64,000 bases of DNA from Mercenaria mercenaria (GCF_021730395.1 NC_069367.1:70355501-70419500); one strand, 5' to 3'; counted from the stretch's first letter, positions 1 to 12,269 are shown. Made by a program: numbers and translations. Notes: generated from the letters alone by a model not told the origin.

Positions 1-2040
1 GGAACATATTATGCATGTAAATGTAGGTATATATTTAGGAAACAGTTTGTAACAGAGGCAGGCTAGTAAGGTCATACGTTGATTTATGGCAGTATATGTT
101 CAAGTTCTTACATGCTTGGTACAATATACGGATGTCCACTTCTACAAAAGTAGCCATTAACATTTTAACAGACAAAAAATCGTTCAAACTTTACGGATAA
201 AAAGGCAAGATGCTGAGTGGAAATTTCGAGTTATCAAATAAACACCAATACCATTCCGTACAGGCATCGTTCTAATGAAATGTTTTATAAAGTATATAAT
301 GTACAAATATTCCTACATGCTACATAATTTTTTATATCAAATTGACGTGTCGGAAATCATAGTTTCGACCTTGAAAGGGCGCAGTTTTTCCCTATTTCAA
401 CATTCTGTTATCTGATATCGTTACTTTAGGAAACGAAAAATCGGTCAAATATACATCGCATTATAAGTATAATATTTTATTTAAGATAATTCAAAATCTT
501 GTTTCGACATGTAGATTTCAGTAAAAGAGGTAAAAATCTTTTCATATAACATGTTGATTAAATAGTTACAACTTCTTAAAAATTGAAATAATGATAATAA
601 AAAAATAATAATGATAACTTTATTTAAAGAGGATAACATATTTGGCTCTAGCCAGTCTAACATATGGTCTTCTTTCACAGTAATGTAAAAATCAGCCTAC
701 CATAGACAGTGAAGTAAAAGACATGAATCAAAATAATGTGTTATGAACAAATCAGGAAATAAGGAAACGAACGGCCATAACAGCACCCTTCCCTAAAATG
801 AATTTAGCTGAAATTATTTTTTCTTTCTAAATACAAACAGTACGAAAAGACTATGGCAACTAATGCTAATTTTTAAAAAATCACGATACGAACGACGTCA
901 TGTCGACCTATGTTGTAGAGACAGAAAAGGAGAGCTATAAAATGTTTCCACTATATATATATAAGACATTGTTAAAATCGAAGTGATATATATCAGAAGC
1001 ACTGGGCCGCCATAAATAATACAGCGGGACATATAATCTCTTTGCCGTGTTTAAATCAATAAAAAAACATGCAATGCCCTGTGTGACCGGCTAGTTAAGG
1101 TCTCTGACTTCAAATCACAAGCACCTCATCGCTGTAGGTTCAAAAATAGATTTTTATGTCTAGAAACCATTCGGCTGGCTTACGGAAGGTCAGTGGTTCT
1201 ACCAAGGTGCAGGAACATGTATGAAATAGTGCTTAAAGAGCCATCCACGGTCTTTCTCCACATTTTAAAGCTGGGAACTCGGCCAATAGTTGTGTCAGTG
1301 CGACTAACAAAAACAAAACAAAACCATTTCTCCCCAAAAGCTTGTGCTTTACATGTATATCATTTCCTAATTTAAACACATACCATTGCGCCAAGCCAGG
1401 ACTCGGTATCATGGCTGAAGTGATAACAGGAAGCCCCATGTGTCACAAATCCAGTTGGACAACCTGTAAAATATTGTTTATAATTTTCGTCTTCTTTTTA
1501 GAAAATTATTTTAGTATATATTATACTATAGTATGAGAAAGTGTACATAAGTTTAACGGTTTAAAATAAGATTCTGTGAAATAAACTGACAGGTTATATT
1601 TATAACTGAAAATCAGTTTCAGGCATTTGAATATTCCGCTTCTTGAGAAAAATGCAGTATATAATATTTTGAATTTTGAATAAAACTTACCGGTACCAGT
1701 TCTAATTAAAACAATTACAAAAAGAAACAAAAGCTTTTCATAATCCATAATAGAAATTTTTCGGAACACAGTTTAAAAGTATGCGACATCTTAGCAGCAA
1801 TGTTATGAATACGCATGTATGTATTCGTCACAATTAGGCCAGTAATAAATAAAGTGCTTGTTATAAGTTACATCAAGAGAAAATGTTTTGTTATTTAAGT
1901 ACACAATATTATTTTAAAGATTCTGAGTACTAATACTATCGAGTTTTAGTTCTAGATTAAACATTAAGATGACAGTTAGTGCCTTAAACAACTCTTTTGC
2001 TACTCTCGTTGTTTGTAAGATATGGATTCGAGTCTGAGAA
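1..2040. repeat. Segmental duplicate of 18395-20225 (lectin 5' half)
   Basis: This stretch is colinear with about 18395-20225. Matching blocks include the start of the window (GAACATATTATGCATGTAAA against the same string near 18399), the intron text near 1130-1215 against 19310-19400, both coding exons, and upstream sequence such as TATGTATTCGTCACAATTAG near 1818 and 19968. The copy spans intron 2, exon 2, intron 1, exon 1 and about 300 bp of putative promoter. Indels and substitutions make it diverged, so the event is not very recent. The left limit is outside the window. Confidence 0.85.
1384..1748 (-). CDS. C-type lectin 1, 5' part (exons 1-2; gene runs off the left edge)
   Basis: Secreted carbohydrate-binding C-type lectin, probably an innate-immune recognition protein as in other bivalves. 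Exon 1 is 1748..1691: ATG, then a hydrophobic signal peptide (MDYEKLLFLFVIVLIRTGTG), ending one base into a codon at a GTAAGT donor. Exon 2 is 1463..1384, with a TTTACAG acceptor and GTATGT donor. Joined, the phase fits and gives GCPTGFVTHGASCYHF, the start of a long-form C-type lectin domain (two Cys of the N-terminal hairpin, SCYxF motif, then ESWLGAM). The remaining domain exons would lie left of base 1, since 1-1383 matches intron 2 of the second lectin gene. The exon sequence is nearly identical to that paralogue. I see the exons and splice sites directly; the immune role is inferred from the family. Confidence 0.85.
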
Positions 2041-2182
2041 TCAATTCTACGCGGAAATTCTGAGCGGCGCGCCTTTAGATAACATGTATAGTGTGTGTTT
2101 TAAACAAATAGAAAATTCTTTACTATGCAAAGTAATTTTTGAGACCAGCTTGGGTTCCGCCGTTATCGGCGGTCATTATTAG

Positions 2183-4020
2183 TCTTGATAACGCAGGCGC
2201 CTATTGATCTAGACTGAAACGCGTAATATCTTTTGCAGAGTTACCATTCCTAACACTCGTTATACATGTACATAGGTATCCAAGAGAGCAAGAGAGTTTG
2301 GTACGAGATCGTAAACCGAAAATTCCGAAGGACGTCATTCCGGAGAACAGATTTCCGTGCGAGAGGAAGAGTGGCAAAACAAAATGTTATACTGTTTATT
2401 AAACATGAGTTTTAAAAATGTCATGACTAAAGAACTCGGCATTGTCGTACCTATTTTGATAAGGTTTCCCAGGCAACAAACCTGGCCTTAATATCGAACT
2501 AATTTGTTTCAGATAGCACCGCTTCCGACTTTAATTATTTGATCTTTTTAAATAATATACTACGTTTATTGAAAGCAAGATATATGCTTAATGACTTTTT
2601 GTGATACTAAGATCACTTTCCTTTTGATGAAGACTGTTTTTCCTTATCTGCTAACTTTCAATGGATGTTGTGGTAAATCGAAGCAACCTCCGCGCAGGAA
2701 TATTGTGTCAAACAACCATCCCTGCCTTCAAGCAAATCACGCGACGATGGTACAACCATGTGATCCTAAAATTGCGACACGCTTGGCAACACCTTGTAAA
2801 TCAAATGCTTGCCATAATCTACAGGCAAATTGGCATTTGTGTTGCAACCTTTAAGAACATAATGAAAGTATTTAATTATCTATATTTTCCAGTATGCCAT
2901 TCGTCAAATTCTCTTGCTGTACTCAAAATATCGTCAAGTAATTTCATTGTTTACATGTTTAGCAGGTGCGCGTCACAACACCAGAAAAAAGAAGTAATTT
3001 TAGTATTACTGCATTATTTTTTAGTTTTTTTGCTCGTTTTACAAGCAACATGTATAATATTTAACTACTGAGGTAAAAACTTTGTACAAAATTAAAATAA
3101 TGAAAAATATAACTCGGCTGAAATTCAGCCCAATATACACGTGGTGGCAGTGTCTACTGTGTACCGATAAGGGGAAGTAACACTATGTTGGAGTTTGAAA
3201 ATGAAGGGTCCGGGTGAATGCACCGAATGCTAAAAACTATTAATATTTCAGATAGGCCATTTACACATGTACATTAAAGAAATGTATTTTACTACACAGA
3301 ATGTAAGTTGTATAATTATATAAGTCTTCTTTATAATTTTACAGTCCGTTACCGTTGTGAAGATGGTTGGAACATACATTTGTTTTTGTTTTTCTTAGAT
3401 GAGAATTGCTTTTAAAACATTTGTGTCAACATTAGCATTCCATCATAACGGTGCAGTGTATGTAGATAATACCTAAACCAATACATCAATATTAAAACTT
3501 GTTTGTATTTACTGAATAGTTGTGTCAAATCAATAACTTTAATGCGACAATCATTTCTGCTTACCATTGTTGACTAAATAAATGAATTGATCTAATTACA
3601 TTTAAACATACAGATGTTTTACTTTTTTAATACTCTTCAGTTCATTTTCAAAATTTGAAAAATGTAGAAAAGTGTTTTTATTATTGTCGTTCTTCGAATG
3701 TAGAATGTGCTTGAATGTTAAATGTCAACATTAAATGAGAAACAGATGTAGCATTACTGGAAGTAATGGCAGGTATGAAGCGAATTACAGACTTTATGGA
3801 AATATTGGTAGTTAAAGCAAAAAACAACAAAAATACAACAAAATAAAACAACCTTTGTGAAACGTGTTTTTTCTTCCCATGTATGCAGCCCTACTTTCTG
3901 ATCAAAAGCCACGGCATATACTTAATATTATATATCACTTGTATGATACTGGTTTCATATAAAAATTTCTTGAACACAGGAATAGTAGGTCAGTTCCAGT
4001 GCAATATGACATCTATTTTT
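2183..4020. other. No recognisable gene
   Basis: Open frames near 2591-3071 overlap each other and have no family resemblance I recognise. The rest is AT-rich unique-looking sequence with no splice-bounded coding signal. Confidence 0.5.
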
Positions 4021-4030
4021 TATTTTATTA

Positions 4031-5490
4031 GCTCACCTGTCACAAAGTGACAAGGTGAGCTTTTGTGATCGCGCGGCGTCCGTCGTCCGTCCGTGCGTGC
4101 GTCCGTAAACTTTTGCTTGTGACCACTCTAGAGGTCACATTTTTCATGGGATCTTTATGAAAGTTAGTCAGAATGTTCAACTTGATGATATCTAGGTCAA
4201 GTTCGAAACTGGGTTACGTGCCATCAAAAACTAGGTCAGTAGGTCTAAAAATAGAAAAAACCTTGTGACCTCTCTAGAGGCCATATATTTCAAAAGATCT
4301 TCATGAAAATTGGATAAAATGTTCACCTTGATGATATCTAGACCAAATTTAAAACTGGATTACGTGCCGTCAAAAACTAGGTCAGTAGGTCTAAAAATAG
4401 AAAAACCTTGTGACCTCTCTAGAGACCATATATTTTACAAGATCTTCATGAAAATTGATCAGAACGTTTACCTTGATGATATCTAAATTAAGTTCGAAAG
4501 TGGGTGACGTACCTTCAAAAACTAGGTCAGTAGGTCAAATAATAGAAAACCCTTGTGACCTCTCTAAAGGCCATATTTTTCATGGGATCTGTATGAAAGT
4601 TGGTCTGAATGTTCACCTTGATGATATCTAGAACAAGATCGAAACTGGGTCACGTGCGATCAAAAACTGTCAGTAGGTCTAAAAATAGAAAAACCTTGTG
4701 ACGTCTCTAGAGGCCATACTTGTGAATGGATCTTCATAAACATTGGTCAGAGTGTTCATCTTGATAATATCTAGGTCATATTCGAAAGTGGGTCACGTGT
4801 CGGTAAAAACTAGGTCAGTAGGTCAAATAATGAAAAAACCTTGTGACCTCTCTAGAGGTCATTTTTTTCATGGGATCTGTATGAAAATTGGTCTAAATGT
4901 TTATCTTGATGATATATAGGTCAAGTTTGAAACTGGGTCAAGTGCGATCAAAAACTAGGTCAGTAGGTCTTAAAATAGAAAAACCTTGTGACCTCTCTAG
5001 AGGCCATATCCTTGAACGGATCTTCATGAACATTGATCAGAATGTTCATCCTGATGATATCTAGATCAAGTTTGAAACTGGTTTACGTGCCATTAAAAAC
5101 TAGGTCAGTAGGTCAAATAATAAAAAAAACCTTGTGACCTCTCTAGAGGCCATACTTTTCATGGGTTCTGTATGAAAGCTGGTCTGAGTGTTCATCTTGA
5201 TGATATCTAGTTCAAGTTTGAAACTGGGTCAACTGCGGTCAAAATCTAGGTCAGTAGGTCTAAAATTAGAAAAATCTTTTGACCTCTCTAAGGCCATTTT
5301 TTTCAATGGATCTTCATGAAAATTGGTCAGAATTTTCATCTTGATGATATCTTGGTCAAGTTCAAAACTGGGTCACATGAGCTCAAAAACTAGATCGCTA
5401 TGACAAATAATAGAAAAAACGACGTCATACTCAAAACTGGGTCATGTGGGAACAGGTGAGCAATTCAGGATCATTATGGTCCTCTTGTTT
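4031..5490 (+). repeat. Tandem-repeat mobile element, 145-bp units
   Basis: The element opens with a 30-bp hairpin (4031-4060, GCTCACC...GGTGAGC), a run of CCGTCCGTCC-type motifs, and then about nine tandem units. The repeated core CCTTGTGACC starts at 4261, 4406, 4551, 4694, 4839, 4984 and 5130, so the period is 143-146, mostly exactly 145. Each unit contains AGGTCAGTAGGTCA or a variant. The element closes with CAGGTGAGC and a small hairpin (AGGATCATTATGGTCCT, 5467-5483) before CTTGTTTT. The layout of hairpin, short leader, tandem core and terminal hairpin resembles Helitron-like 'pearl' elements of bivalves, but I see no TC start or CTRR end, so the class is open. Confidence 0.8.
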
Positions 5491-5569
5491 TATAGATGTT
5501 GTGTCTGTCTCATTTAGGTCATGACAATTTTCCCATTGTATTTGGTGAAGTTGTTTTGATATTTTTTCT

Positions 5570-6345
5570 GATCTGTTCCGTCGAGCCTTAAAAGTTTAAA
5601 AGTGTTTCCACTGATGTTTATCTTCTGTAAAGGCATTGAGTACATGCGGTTTTTATTCTTAAAGTTTAATTTTATATATAAAATTGAAACGATCATGACT
5701 TCTGTTGCCGTTGTGTGTGTGTGTGTGTGTGTGTGTGTTAGGGATTCACCTGGCGGGGGTAACTTTTATTAACGTTGTTCTATGGCTTTGGTACATGGTC
5801 GGGGTTAAGAGTGACGTTAGGTGCAACATAAACTGGTTTAAGCTCCAAATTTTCTTGCATGCCAGGTAGGATTTTCCCGTGTTTTAGCCGGGTTGTAAGA
5901 TGACTCACGTGTTTAAATTTAATGAATGCGTAAATTCATACCCTACTATACTACAAAAGTGCTTGAAAGAAAAGCATTTCTTCTATTAATTGAAGGATAC
6001 GGTATGCAAGAAAAAGAATCTATCACTAGTTTAAGATGCGGATGGAAATATCTGGCTCTCGGGTAACTGTCAGATAGTTCTATCCGCACCTTCAACCCTT
6101 GAAAGATTCCTAAAGGGGTTTTACCACAGACCGTATAAAGGTGATGTCCAACTGTGATCCTTTGTTTGTTTCTTTTTTTGTGTCATGTGTTTGCTTCGTC
6201 TGTGTATAGGTGCGCGCGCGCTTGCATGTGTATGTACTAGTCGTGTGCATGTACACGTGCTATAAGTTGCTGTTTGGAGAGTGTGCGATTTTGGAACGTG
6301 GTTTTCCTTTAGTTTGATTATCCATCCTTGTTTTTAATAGATACA
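5570..6345 (+). repeat. Dispersed repeat family F1, copy 1
   Basis: Shares ordered blocks with 10185-10640 and 43240-43540: the string GGCATTGAGTACATGCG, GGGATTCACC...GCGGGG, a block ending GTTAGGTGCA(A/C)(A/T)ATAA, and later GGAACGTGG. It contains a pure (GT)n microsatellite at about 5713-5738. No coding signal seen; class unknown. Confidence 0.6.
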
Positions 6346-6792
6346 AAAAACGAGAGACAGAACAGATGAAAAGATATAACTGTCAGCATCATATCAGGAA
6401 AAGCCGATGAATAATTGTGATAATTTGTAAACAAACTGACGAACTAAAACCAGTAGGAATTTACATGTTAGAATATACTGATACTGAAACTGATGCTGTA
6501 CATATATATGTATGCATGTCAGTATACAAAAAATTAAAATTTGTAAAATCTAACAAAAGTGTTAACATCCAGCGTACCGTGCTAAATCAGTCTTTGATAA
6601 CATTTGGCATTCGTCGGAATGCAAAGATTTTCTCCGAATCAGGAACATCTGTCTGGGTCACATATGATACGAAATTCGTTATCATGAGTATGGTGCACTA
6701 TCAATGACGTTATATGTTATACATATACACATGTCAGGTTGCTTAGATGCTTGTCCTCGGATTGTTACCAATGTATAAATCGCGATAACGAG

Positions 6793-7116
6793 CTATTTAT
6801 TTCAGTGTCGAATGTTTTATTATTAGCTTGATTGTGTTTCCATTTAGTCATCTTAACATAATGGATCGCTTTATTGACATGTATGGATTAAATGCAACAA
6901 GTGACTCGTCGCTAATATTTTATCCTAATTTGCCAGACTACGTACTAGTATTATATCTGACAGTTGTTAATAGCATTTTTTCTCTTATTTGGTCATTAAA
7001 TATCATTTTGGCTTATATTTATGTACCAGATATTCAAAATTTCGCACCAAAACTATTTATATATCTTACTGCAGGCAATTCACTGATAACTTCGGTGTAA
7101 TTATTGACCTGATACG
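6793..7116 (+). pseudogene. Tandem duplicate of GPR157-like receptor exon 1 (copy 1)
   Basis: A 324-bp block whose offset neighbour begins at 7117. Both blocks start with CTATTTATTTCAG, an acceptor-like string, and both have a second acceptor-like CATTTAG before ATGGATCGCTTTA (ATG at 6861 and 7185). The frame from 6861 reads MDRFIDMYGLNATSDSSLIF and on through a hydrophobic stretch, then diverges and stops near 7099. The following text, GTGTAATTATTGACCTGATACG, is the truncated 3' end of the exon and abuts the next copy. The protein resembles the N-terminus and TM1 of a seven-helix receptor. Probably a non-functional exon duplicate. Confidence 0.55.
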
Positions 7117-7431
7117 CTATTTATTTCAGTGTCGAATTTTTAATTATTAGCTTGACTGTTTTTCCATTTAGTCATCTTAACATAATGGATCGCTTTATGG
7201 ACATTTATGGATTAAATGCAACAGGTGACTCGCCGCTAATATTTTATCCTAATTTGCCAGACTACGTATTATATCTGACAGTTGTTAGTAGCATTTTTTC
7301 TCTTATTGGGTCAGTAAATATCCTTTTGGCTGATATTTATGTACCAGATATTCAAAATTTCGCACGAAAACTATATACATGTATATATCTTACGGCAGCC
7401 AACTCACTGGATAACTTTGGTGTAATTATTG

Positions 7432-8528
7432 CAGCGATTTTTTTTGCCATTTTGGGAAAGCGTCCGCGTCCGGACAATTTGGGAAAAATAGCGTCGTTTT
7501 CATCCTAATTGGGAATTTTGTATAACATACAAAATTAGAATAACCCCTTTCCTGGATCTAATTGAGTTACACTAGAGCTAGTGTTCTGACCATCACAACA
7601 TGATACAGTGGCCTGACTCTGAGATAACAATGGTTGTTCTAAAGGCACACACTCTGGCACAAATTCAACCGGAGTTACACAAGAGTTCTCCTGACTCTGA
7701 CATGAAAAAGACACCGGTGTCGACGATTCAACGGATGTTTCCTAAGTTAGAACAGGCTGTGAAGATGCCCGTGAGAATCTGAACTCCACAAGGTTTTGCA
7801 GCCAGCAAGCTTGGATTTTGTTAGCCTTTGAACATTATATTTGCTGTTGTGACTCATTGTTCTCACAGTTTCTCACTGGTTCTATAGTAGACGCAACTTG
7901 ACCGCGATGGTTGACCTTAGGCTGATTATTCATATCGATTATTTCATTATAGTAATCAAGGGTGCTTAGGGCAGCCATGTATATTTATATTGAATAAGTT
8001 TGTATACATTGCAGTATCAAAGTAAATATACTTACATTTGATCAATTAAAACTTTCAAATACACTAATTTTTATTTACATAAATTAATATTTCCTTTTTC
8101 TCGTGCAGCTCGTGTTTTACGTACACTCCTTTTCAATAATAGGTTGTGTCTCATTATGTATTATAATACAAAGGTCAACCATCGGGGTCAAGTTGCGTCC
8201 ACTATACAGAAAAAGATCGTGGAAACCGATTACCGAAAACAATACATGGTGCGATTGATTAAATTCGCGCTTGTGATGACAGAGAACAAGTTCTGAATTT
8301 TAATCGGGTATTTGCCCTTTGGTCAAAATTAGGAAACACTCGATTAAAATTCGGAACATATTTTCTATAATCGGCGAATTTCAAGATGTCGGGACAGCAG
8401 CCGTTTCAAAAATGTTTGTAGGTCATTTTTGGGAATAATTTGGTCTGAAATTGGGAAAAATGGTCATTATTTTCAATTGGGAAAGGGTCCGTTTTACGGA
8501 CCCTATTAAAGAAGGAAAAAAATCGCTG
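7432..8528. mobile_element. Non-autonomous DNA transposon with CAGCG-type ends, inserted in the receptor exon
   Basis: Ends are inverted: CAGCGATTTTTTTTGCC on the left, GGAAAAAAATCGCTG on the right. TATTG flanks both sides (7427-7431 and 8529-8533), consistent with a 5-bp target duplication. Removing the element rejoins an open receptor frame, which confirms the borders. The CAG(C)G start recalls hAT ends, but hAT elements usually make 8-bp duplications, so the superfamily is uncertain. Near the right end is a hairpin GGGTCCGTTTTACGGACCC (8486-8504). It contains a smaller nested element at 7885-8204. No transposase seen. Confidence 0.7.
7885..8204. mobile_element. Nested 320-bp MITE
   Basis: Inverted ends of about 34 bp: left TAGTAGACGCAACTTGACCG, right CGGGGTCAAGTTGCGTCCAC, with TA on each outer side (7883-7884, 8205-8206). 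It lies inside the 7432-8528 element and is therefore the younger insertion. No coding capacity; a TA duplication fits Tc1/mariner or PIF-type mobilisation. Confidence 0.75.
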
Positions 8529-9290
8529 TATTGGACTCATACGTTATTTTATCATTAACGACGACACGAGAGCGTTTGTTGGTTGGAATTCTATAGAAAT
8601 ATTGGATATCTATGTTTTTCAAGAGCTCTTGACGTCATATGCCATGCTTCGTCTGTGTCATTCATTTGGACCACCATAATTGCATTTTACATCTTTATGC
8701 ATGTGGAATCTCCCAAAACTGCAAAAGCGATGTCTGAAAACTCCTATATCATGTCATGGCTGGGGATTACCAGATAAAGTAATTAATTTTACACTTGAGG
8801 TCTTTTGTCAACATGGATAATTTCTATGAGGCAATATTTTTAGAATTCCAGTCTCAGGCCGACCTTTGTATTTGGTTTAAATTAGTCAGTGGAGATGTGG
8901 TTAATGACCTAGAAATTAAGACATAACATCTACATTGTCTTTATTTTGTTTGTGAAAAAATAACATTTAAAGAACAATTCAAATATAATGTTATTCATTC
9001 CGTCTCTAACTCAATTCTATCATAAGTTCTATTAAAAAACAACCGCTGTCTTGTATTGACTTTTTATTTTTTCATACCTCCATAAACAATATTTAGAAGT
9101 GGTTTATATACTTTAGCAATACCGTGTGTTGTCCCGTTATACTATGACGTCTATGGTGAGAACTTTTCAACATACACAGGTCCATGGTGTTGGATAAGAT
9201 TAGCTTTAACACGTAAAGAGACCGCCATCATAAACTTTTGTACGGATAATACCATTATATATATAAAGAGGTGTAAATCCAGAGAAGATG

Positions 9291-9810
9291 CAAAAATCAG
9301 AATTATGATGGTAAAATTATTTACCTTGTTTCCATTTGATTGCAAAACCTTTTCATCTATTATATGGTTAGCCTTGTCATCAGATAAGTATCGTCAATTG
9401 CTTTATATTCGGTGTTCTGACTAAACAATACACCATTTTATTTTTGTCTCCGAGTTTTATTCTTGACTTTATTACTAATAACTTCATTGTATGATTTGAA
9501 GCTAGCGGATGGAATTGCTGACATAAGAGTGTAATCGTTTGGTCGTAATCGCAGTTGTGAATAATTTATTTTTGACTTGTCATTTATAACATTAGTGCAT
9601 GAACATTTTCAAGTGCTGAGAGAAGAAGCGAGGTGGGGAGGGGGCAGAGGTACGGGGAGTGGCAACTTTCCAAACCCAACCAAATATGTGCCGAAAATAT
9701 TTGGAAAACGCCTATTTATATGCTGAAGAGTGGACGTTTATGTTTTAAAGAGATCCAATGTGCATTTTTACTAAAACAATTATTTAATAAAATCTGTATG
9801 AAGAGCCTGT
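9291..9810. other. No recognisable gene
   Basis: Sequence downstream of the last receptor-like piece. A weak reading (KIRIMMVKLFTLF near 9295-9335) might be a further receptor remnant, but I cannot support it. Confidence 0.4.
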
Positions 9811-9814
9811 GGGA

Positions 9815-10025
9815 GCATAGAATGCAATCAAGCAAAATAATAGCAGAGTCTGTTCATGAGAGGTAATGTAAAGTACTACACCCCTCACGCCCCCTAGCAC
9901 CGCTTTAAGCAGACCTCTGTAACCCATGGACATTGAGCGGACTCCATGATCCCAAAGGACCAGAAAATATCCCGGTCATTGAGCCCCTTGAAAATATAAC
10001 TTTATCTACCAGTTCTTAAGCCCCC
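9815..10025 (+). repeat. Dispersed repeat family F2, copy
   Basis: Contains CTGTTCATGAGAGGTAATG, CCCCCTAGCACCG.TTTAAGC and GATCCCAAAGGACCAGAAAA. The same ordered blocks occur at 23755-23960 and 46150-46375 in the same orientation, and inverted at 24250-24470, with partial copies at 35815-35945, 36525-36605, 36975-37105 and 51155-51280. No coding content. Confidence 0.7.
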
Positions 10026-10184
10026 GGGTCTGAGCTACTCCGGTCTGTTTCGTTTTACCCTTAATGATACTTCTCATGTTGAACTGCCTTCAACCCTTCT
10101 ACAGTTGGACTCTACGCATTCTTCTTTGACTGTACGGAGGACTCTATAATGGGTAGTTCTTAACTTCCACCGGGACTATGCTAT

Positions 10185-10690
10185 TTTGTTTCGTCGGGTC
10201 CTTGAAGGTCTTTCCTTTGATGCTCTGTCTTCTGCAAAGACATTGAGTACATGCGTTTTTTTCTTGAGGATTGCCTTTTATATATATATATATTTTTTTA
10301 AAGTTTTACATAACGTGCCGTCTGTTGCAATCGCGTGTGTTAGGGATTCACCATGCGGGGATAACTTTTATTTACACTGTCTGTCCTATGACTTTGGAAC
10401 ATAGTTGAGGTAAGAGTGAGGTTAGGTGCACTATAAGCCGGTTCAGTCTCCCCAGTGGTGTTTTGCAACTAACCGTTCCAATTTGGTGCCCCCACTGTGT
10501 TCGTTTATTTGTTCGATTTGTCCTTGTGTGTCTGCTTTGTGTGCGAGTGTGTATATGTGCAAGTCTTCGCGCTGAGTTGTGGTTTTGGGAGGCTGCTTTT
10601 TTTAACATGGCTTTCCCTATTGGATATTTATCCTTGATTTTATTTTCTGCAAAGGCATTGATACTTGCGTATACGTGTCATTAGCTTTTC
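10185..10690 (+). repeat. Dispersed repeat family F1, copy 2
   Basis: Ordered blocks shared with 5570-6345 and 43240-43540: ACATTGAGTACATGCG, GGGATTCACCATGCGGGG, GAGTGAGGTTAGGTGCAC and the start of a GTGTGT-rich stretch. A third block, GCAAAGGCATTGATACTTGCG, recurs near 10648, so this copy may be internally duplicated. Confidence 0.6.
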
Positions 10691-11029
10691 TTTTTTTTTT
10701 GTATATATTTGCATGAGCATGTCTATGTTTTACATATCGTGTCTGTATCGTTACGTTTGTCCCCAAGCGGGGACTACTTCTATTTACACCATTCCAAGGC
10801 GATGTCCCACTGTGTTGGTTTGTTTACTTTGTCTTCGTTTGTCTGTGTGTTTTGTGTACATATCCATTATGTGAATGGATAAATATAACAAATAATTATT
10901 TTTGACTATATTATTGCACATATAGATAGGTAATATACTGATTATCTACACATCTATATATCCTCAGGGGACTGCGTGTTTAGGACATGGCTTTTCCAAT
11001 TGGACCTTTGTCCTTGTTTTATTTAGTAC

Positions 11030-11175
11030 TGCTTTCTTTTCAAGCGTGTCGCTATGACGCTTGAGGCCATAACGTAATAATTGTGACGTACAAACAGTGG
11101 TTTTCTTGCATAGTTACACAGTTTTCGTTTTCTCTGTTGAAGAATAGGGATACAAATCGGGTCGTGTTAGAACAT
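11030..11175 (+). repeat. Dispersed repeat family F3, copy 1
   Basis: Shares CGCTATGACG, CATAACGTAAT.AT.GTGACGTACAAA, CACAGTTT and AAATCGGGTCGTGTTAGA with 53210-53400. The second copy carries a GT/GC-rich expansion between the blocks. Confidence 0.65.
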
Positions 11176-11179
11176 GTCA

Positions 11180-12015
11180 CCACAATGAATAAACTTTTTG
11201 ATGGTATTCGTTCCATTGTGTAAGACAATATCCGTCCGAAATTATTTTTTCACTTTCACCAAGTTATTTACAATTATCAAATAGCTGATGTTTTTAATAT
11301 GTTAATATTTCGTCGGCATCGGCTTCACAAAAGCTTTGCTTGTAAGAAGGTTCTTAAGAAAGTACTGGATGGAATACCTCACATGGCAGGTTTCATAGCT
11401 TTGGCTTACATTTTATCAAAATTATGCCAGTTTTTAATGGTTTGCGTGTAAGCAAGTTTCTGACTAGATGCTTTTACACTCTTCTGAAGATTTCAACAAT
11501 GAACCAAAATGACCGCTATGAGCCAGTTTCAGTACCTTTGACTTACATTTTACAAAAGTATGCATTTTGTATGTATAACATACATAACCTTAGAACTTAT
11601 TATCAATTAATATGGCGATGAAAAAATGAGCTAGAAGTCTAAAAATCGTCTGAACATCTTTTGGCAAGTATATAACACGACAAAGTTACTCGTGTTACAA
11701 TATCTATTTATTGATTTCAATACAAATAACATCTTATGACCAATCAGCCGATCACCTCAACATGACTGCAATAAAGAACATGACTATATTACAAACATTT
11801 TAACAGTTATCAACTGCAGAAAGCACTGAAATTAGATATGAATCATCCTATGATGAAAAAAGTATTCTGTCACTAGTACATATGTACTGAATATTTTTAC
11901 GCAAAGCTAACATTACAATGTTTTAACACAAGCAAAGCCGTCTTATTTAACACTTATGCTAGGTCTTGTGCACGCACTACACAAAAAATAATTTGTCATA
12001 TGATCCAGGACTTTA
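11180..12015. other. No recognisable gene
   Basis: AT-rich sequence without splice-bounded open frames or clear repeats. Confidence 0.4.
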
Positions 12016-12019
12016 AGAT

Positions 12020-12265
12020 GAAGTAAATACATATTCATATTGTAGTTCAGCAAAACATATATGGCCATCACGTGACTCAACAATAAATATATGTTCATCT
12101 TGTGATTCACCAAAACAGATACGTTCAACTTGTGACAGAAAAATAATTATACTTTTGCTTGTAATTCAGCAATAAATACAGGTTTATTTTGTGACTCAGC
12201 AAATTGTGACTCAGCAATAATCATATATTCTTCTTGTAATTCAGCAATAGATATATGTTCGTGTA
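12020..12265. repeat. Degenerate short tandem repeat
   Basis: About six imperfect units of roughly 35-50 bp built on TTGT(G/A)A(C/T)TCAGCAATAAATATAT. Spacing and sequence are irregular. Confidence 0.5.
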
Positions 12266-12269
12266 GATG

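Larger units (their letters stand above)
7117..9290 (+). pseudogene. GPR157-like seven-helix receptor, decayed and interrupted
   Basis: Pieces read in order like the GPR157/cAMP-receptor-like family. From 7185: MDRFMDIYGLNATGDSPLIF, a TM1 segment (YVLYLTVVSSIFSLIGSVN), and TM2 (KLYTCIYLTAANSLDNFGVI) up to 7431. A transposon occupies 7432-8528, after which the text resumes (GGACTCATACG) and reads GLIRYFIINDDTRAF. In a shifted frame a TM3 block follows to 8779: LCFSRALDVICHASS, then VSFIWTTIIAFYIF and MSENSYIMSWLGIT. A further piece at about 9117-9290 reads VVPLYYDVYGENFSTYTGPW followed by CWIRLALTRKE, matching the TGxWCWI motif of extracellular loop 2. The donor after GIT reads AG|ATAAAGT where AG|GTAAAGT is expected. 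Family assignment is from remembered motifs. The frame shift, lost donor and insertion argue for a pseudogene. Confidence 0.5.

Noticed and set aside
2591-3071. Overlapping frames of 87 and 136 codons
   Set aside because: Two frames overlap over most of their length, neither resembles a known family, and there are no splice or promoter signals.
4031-5490. CRISPR-like array because of regular spacing
   Set aside because: The whole unit repeats with no unique spacers, and the setting is eukaryotic.
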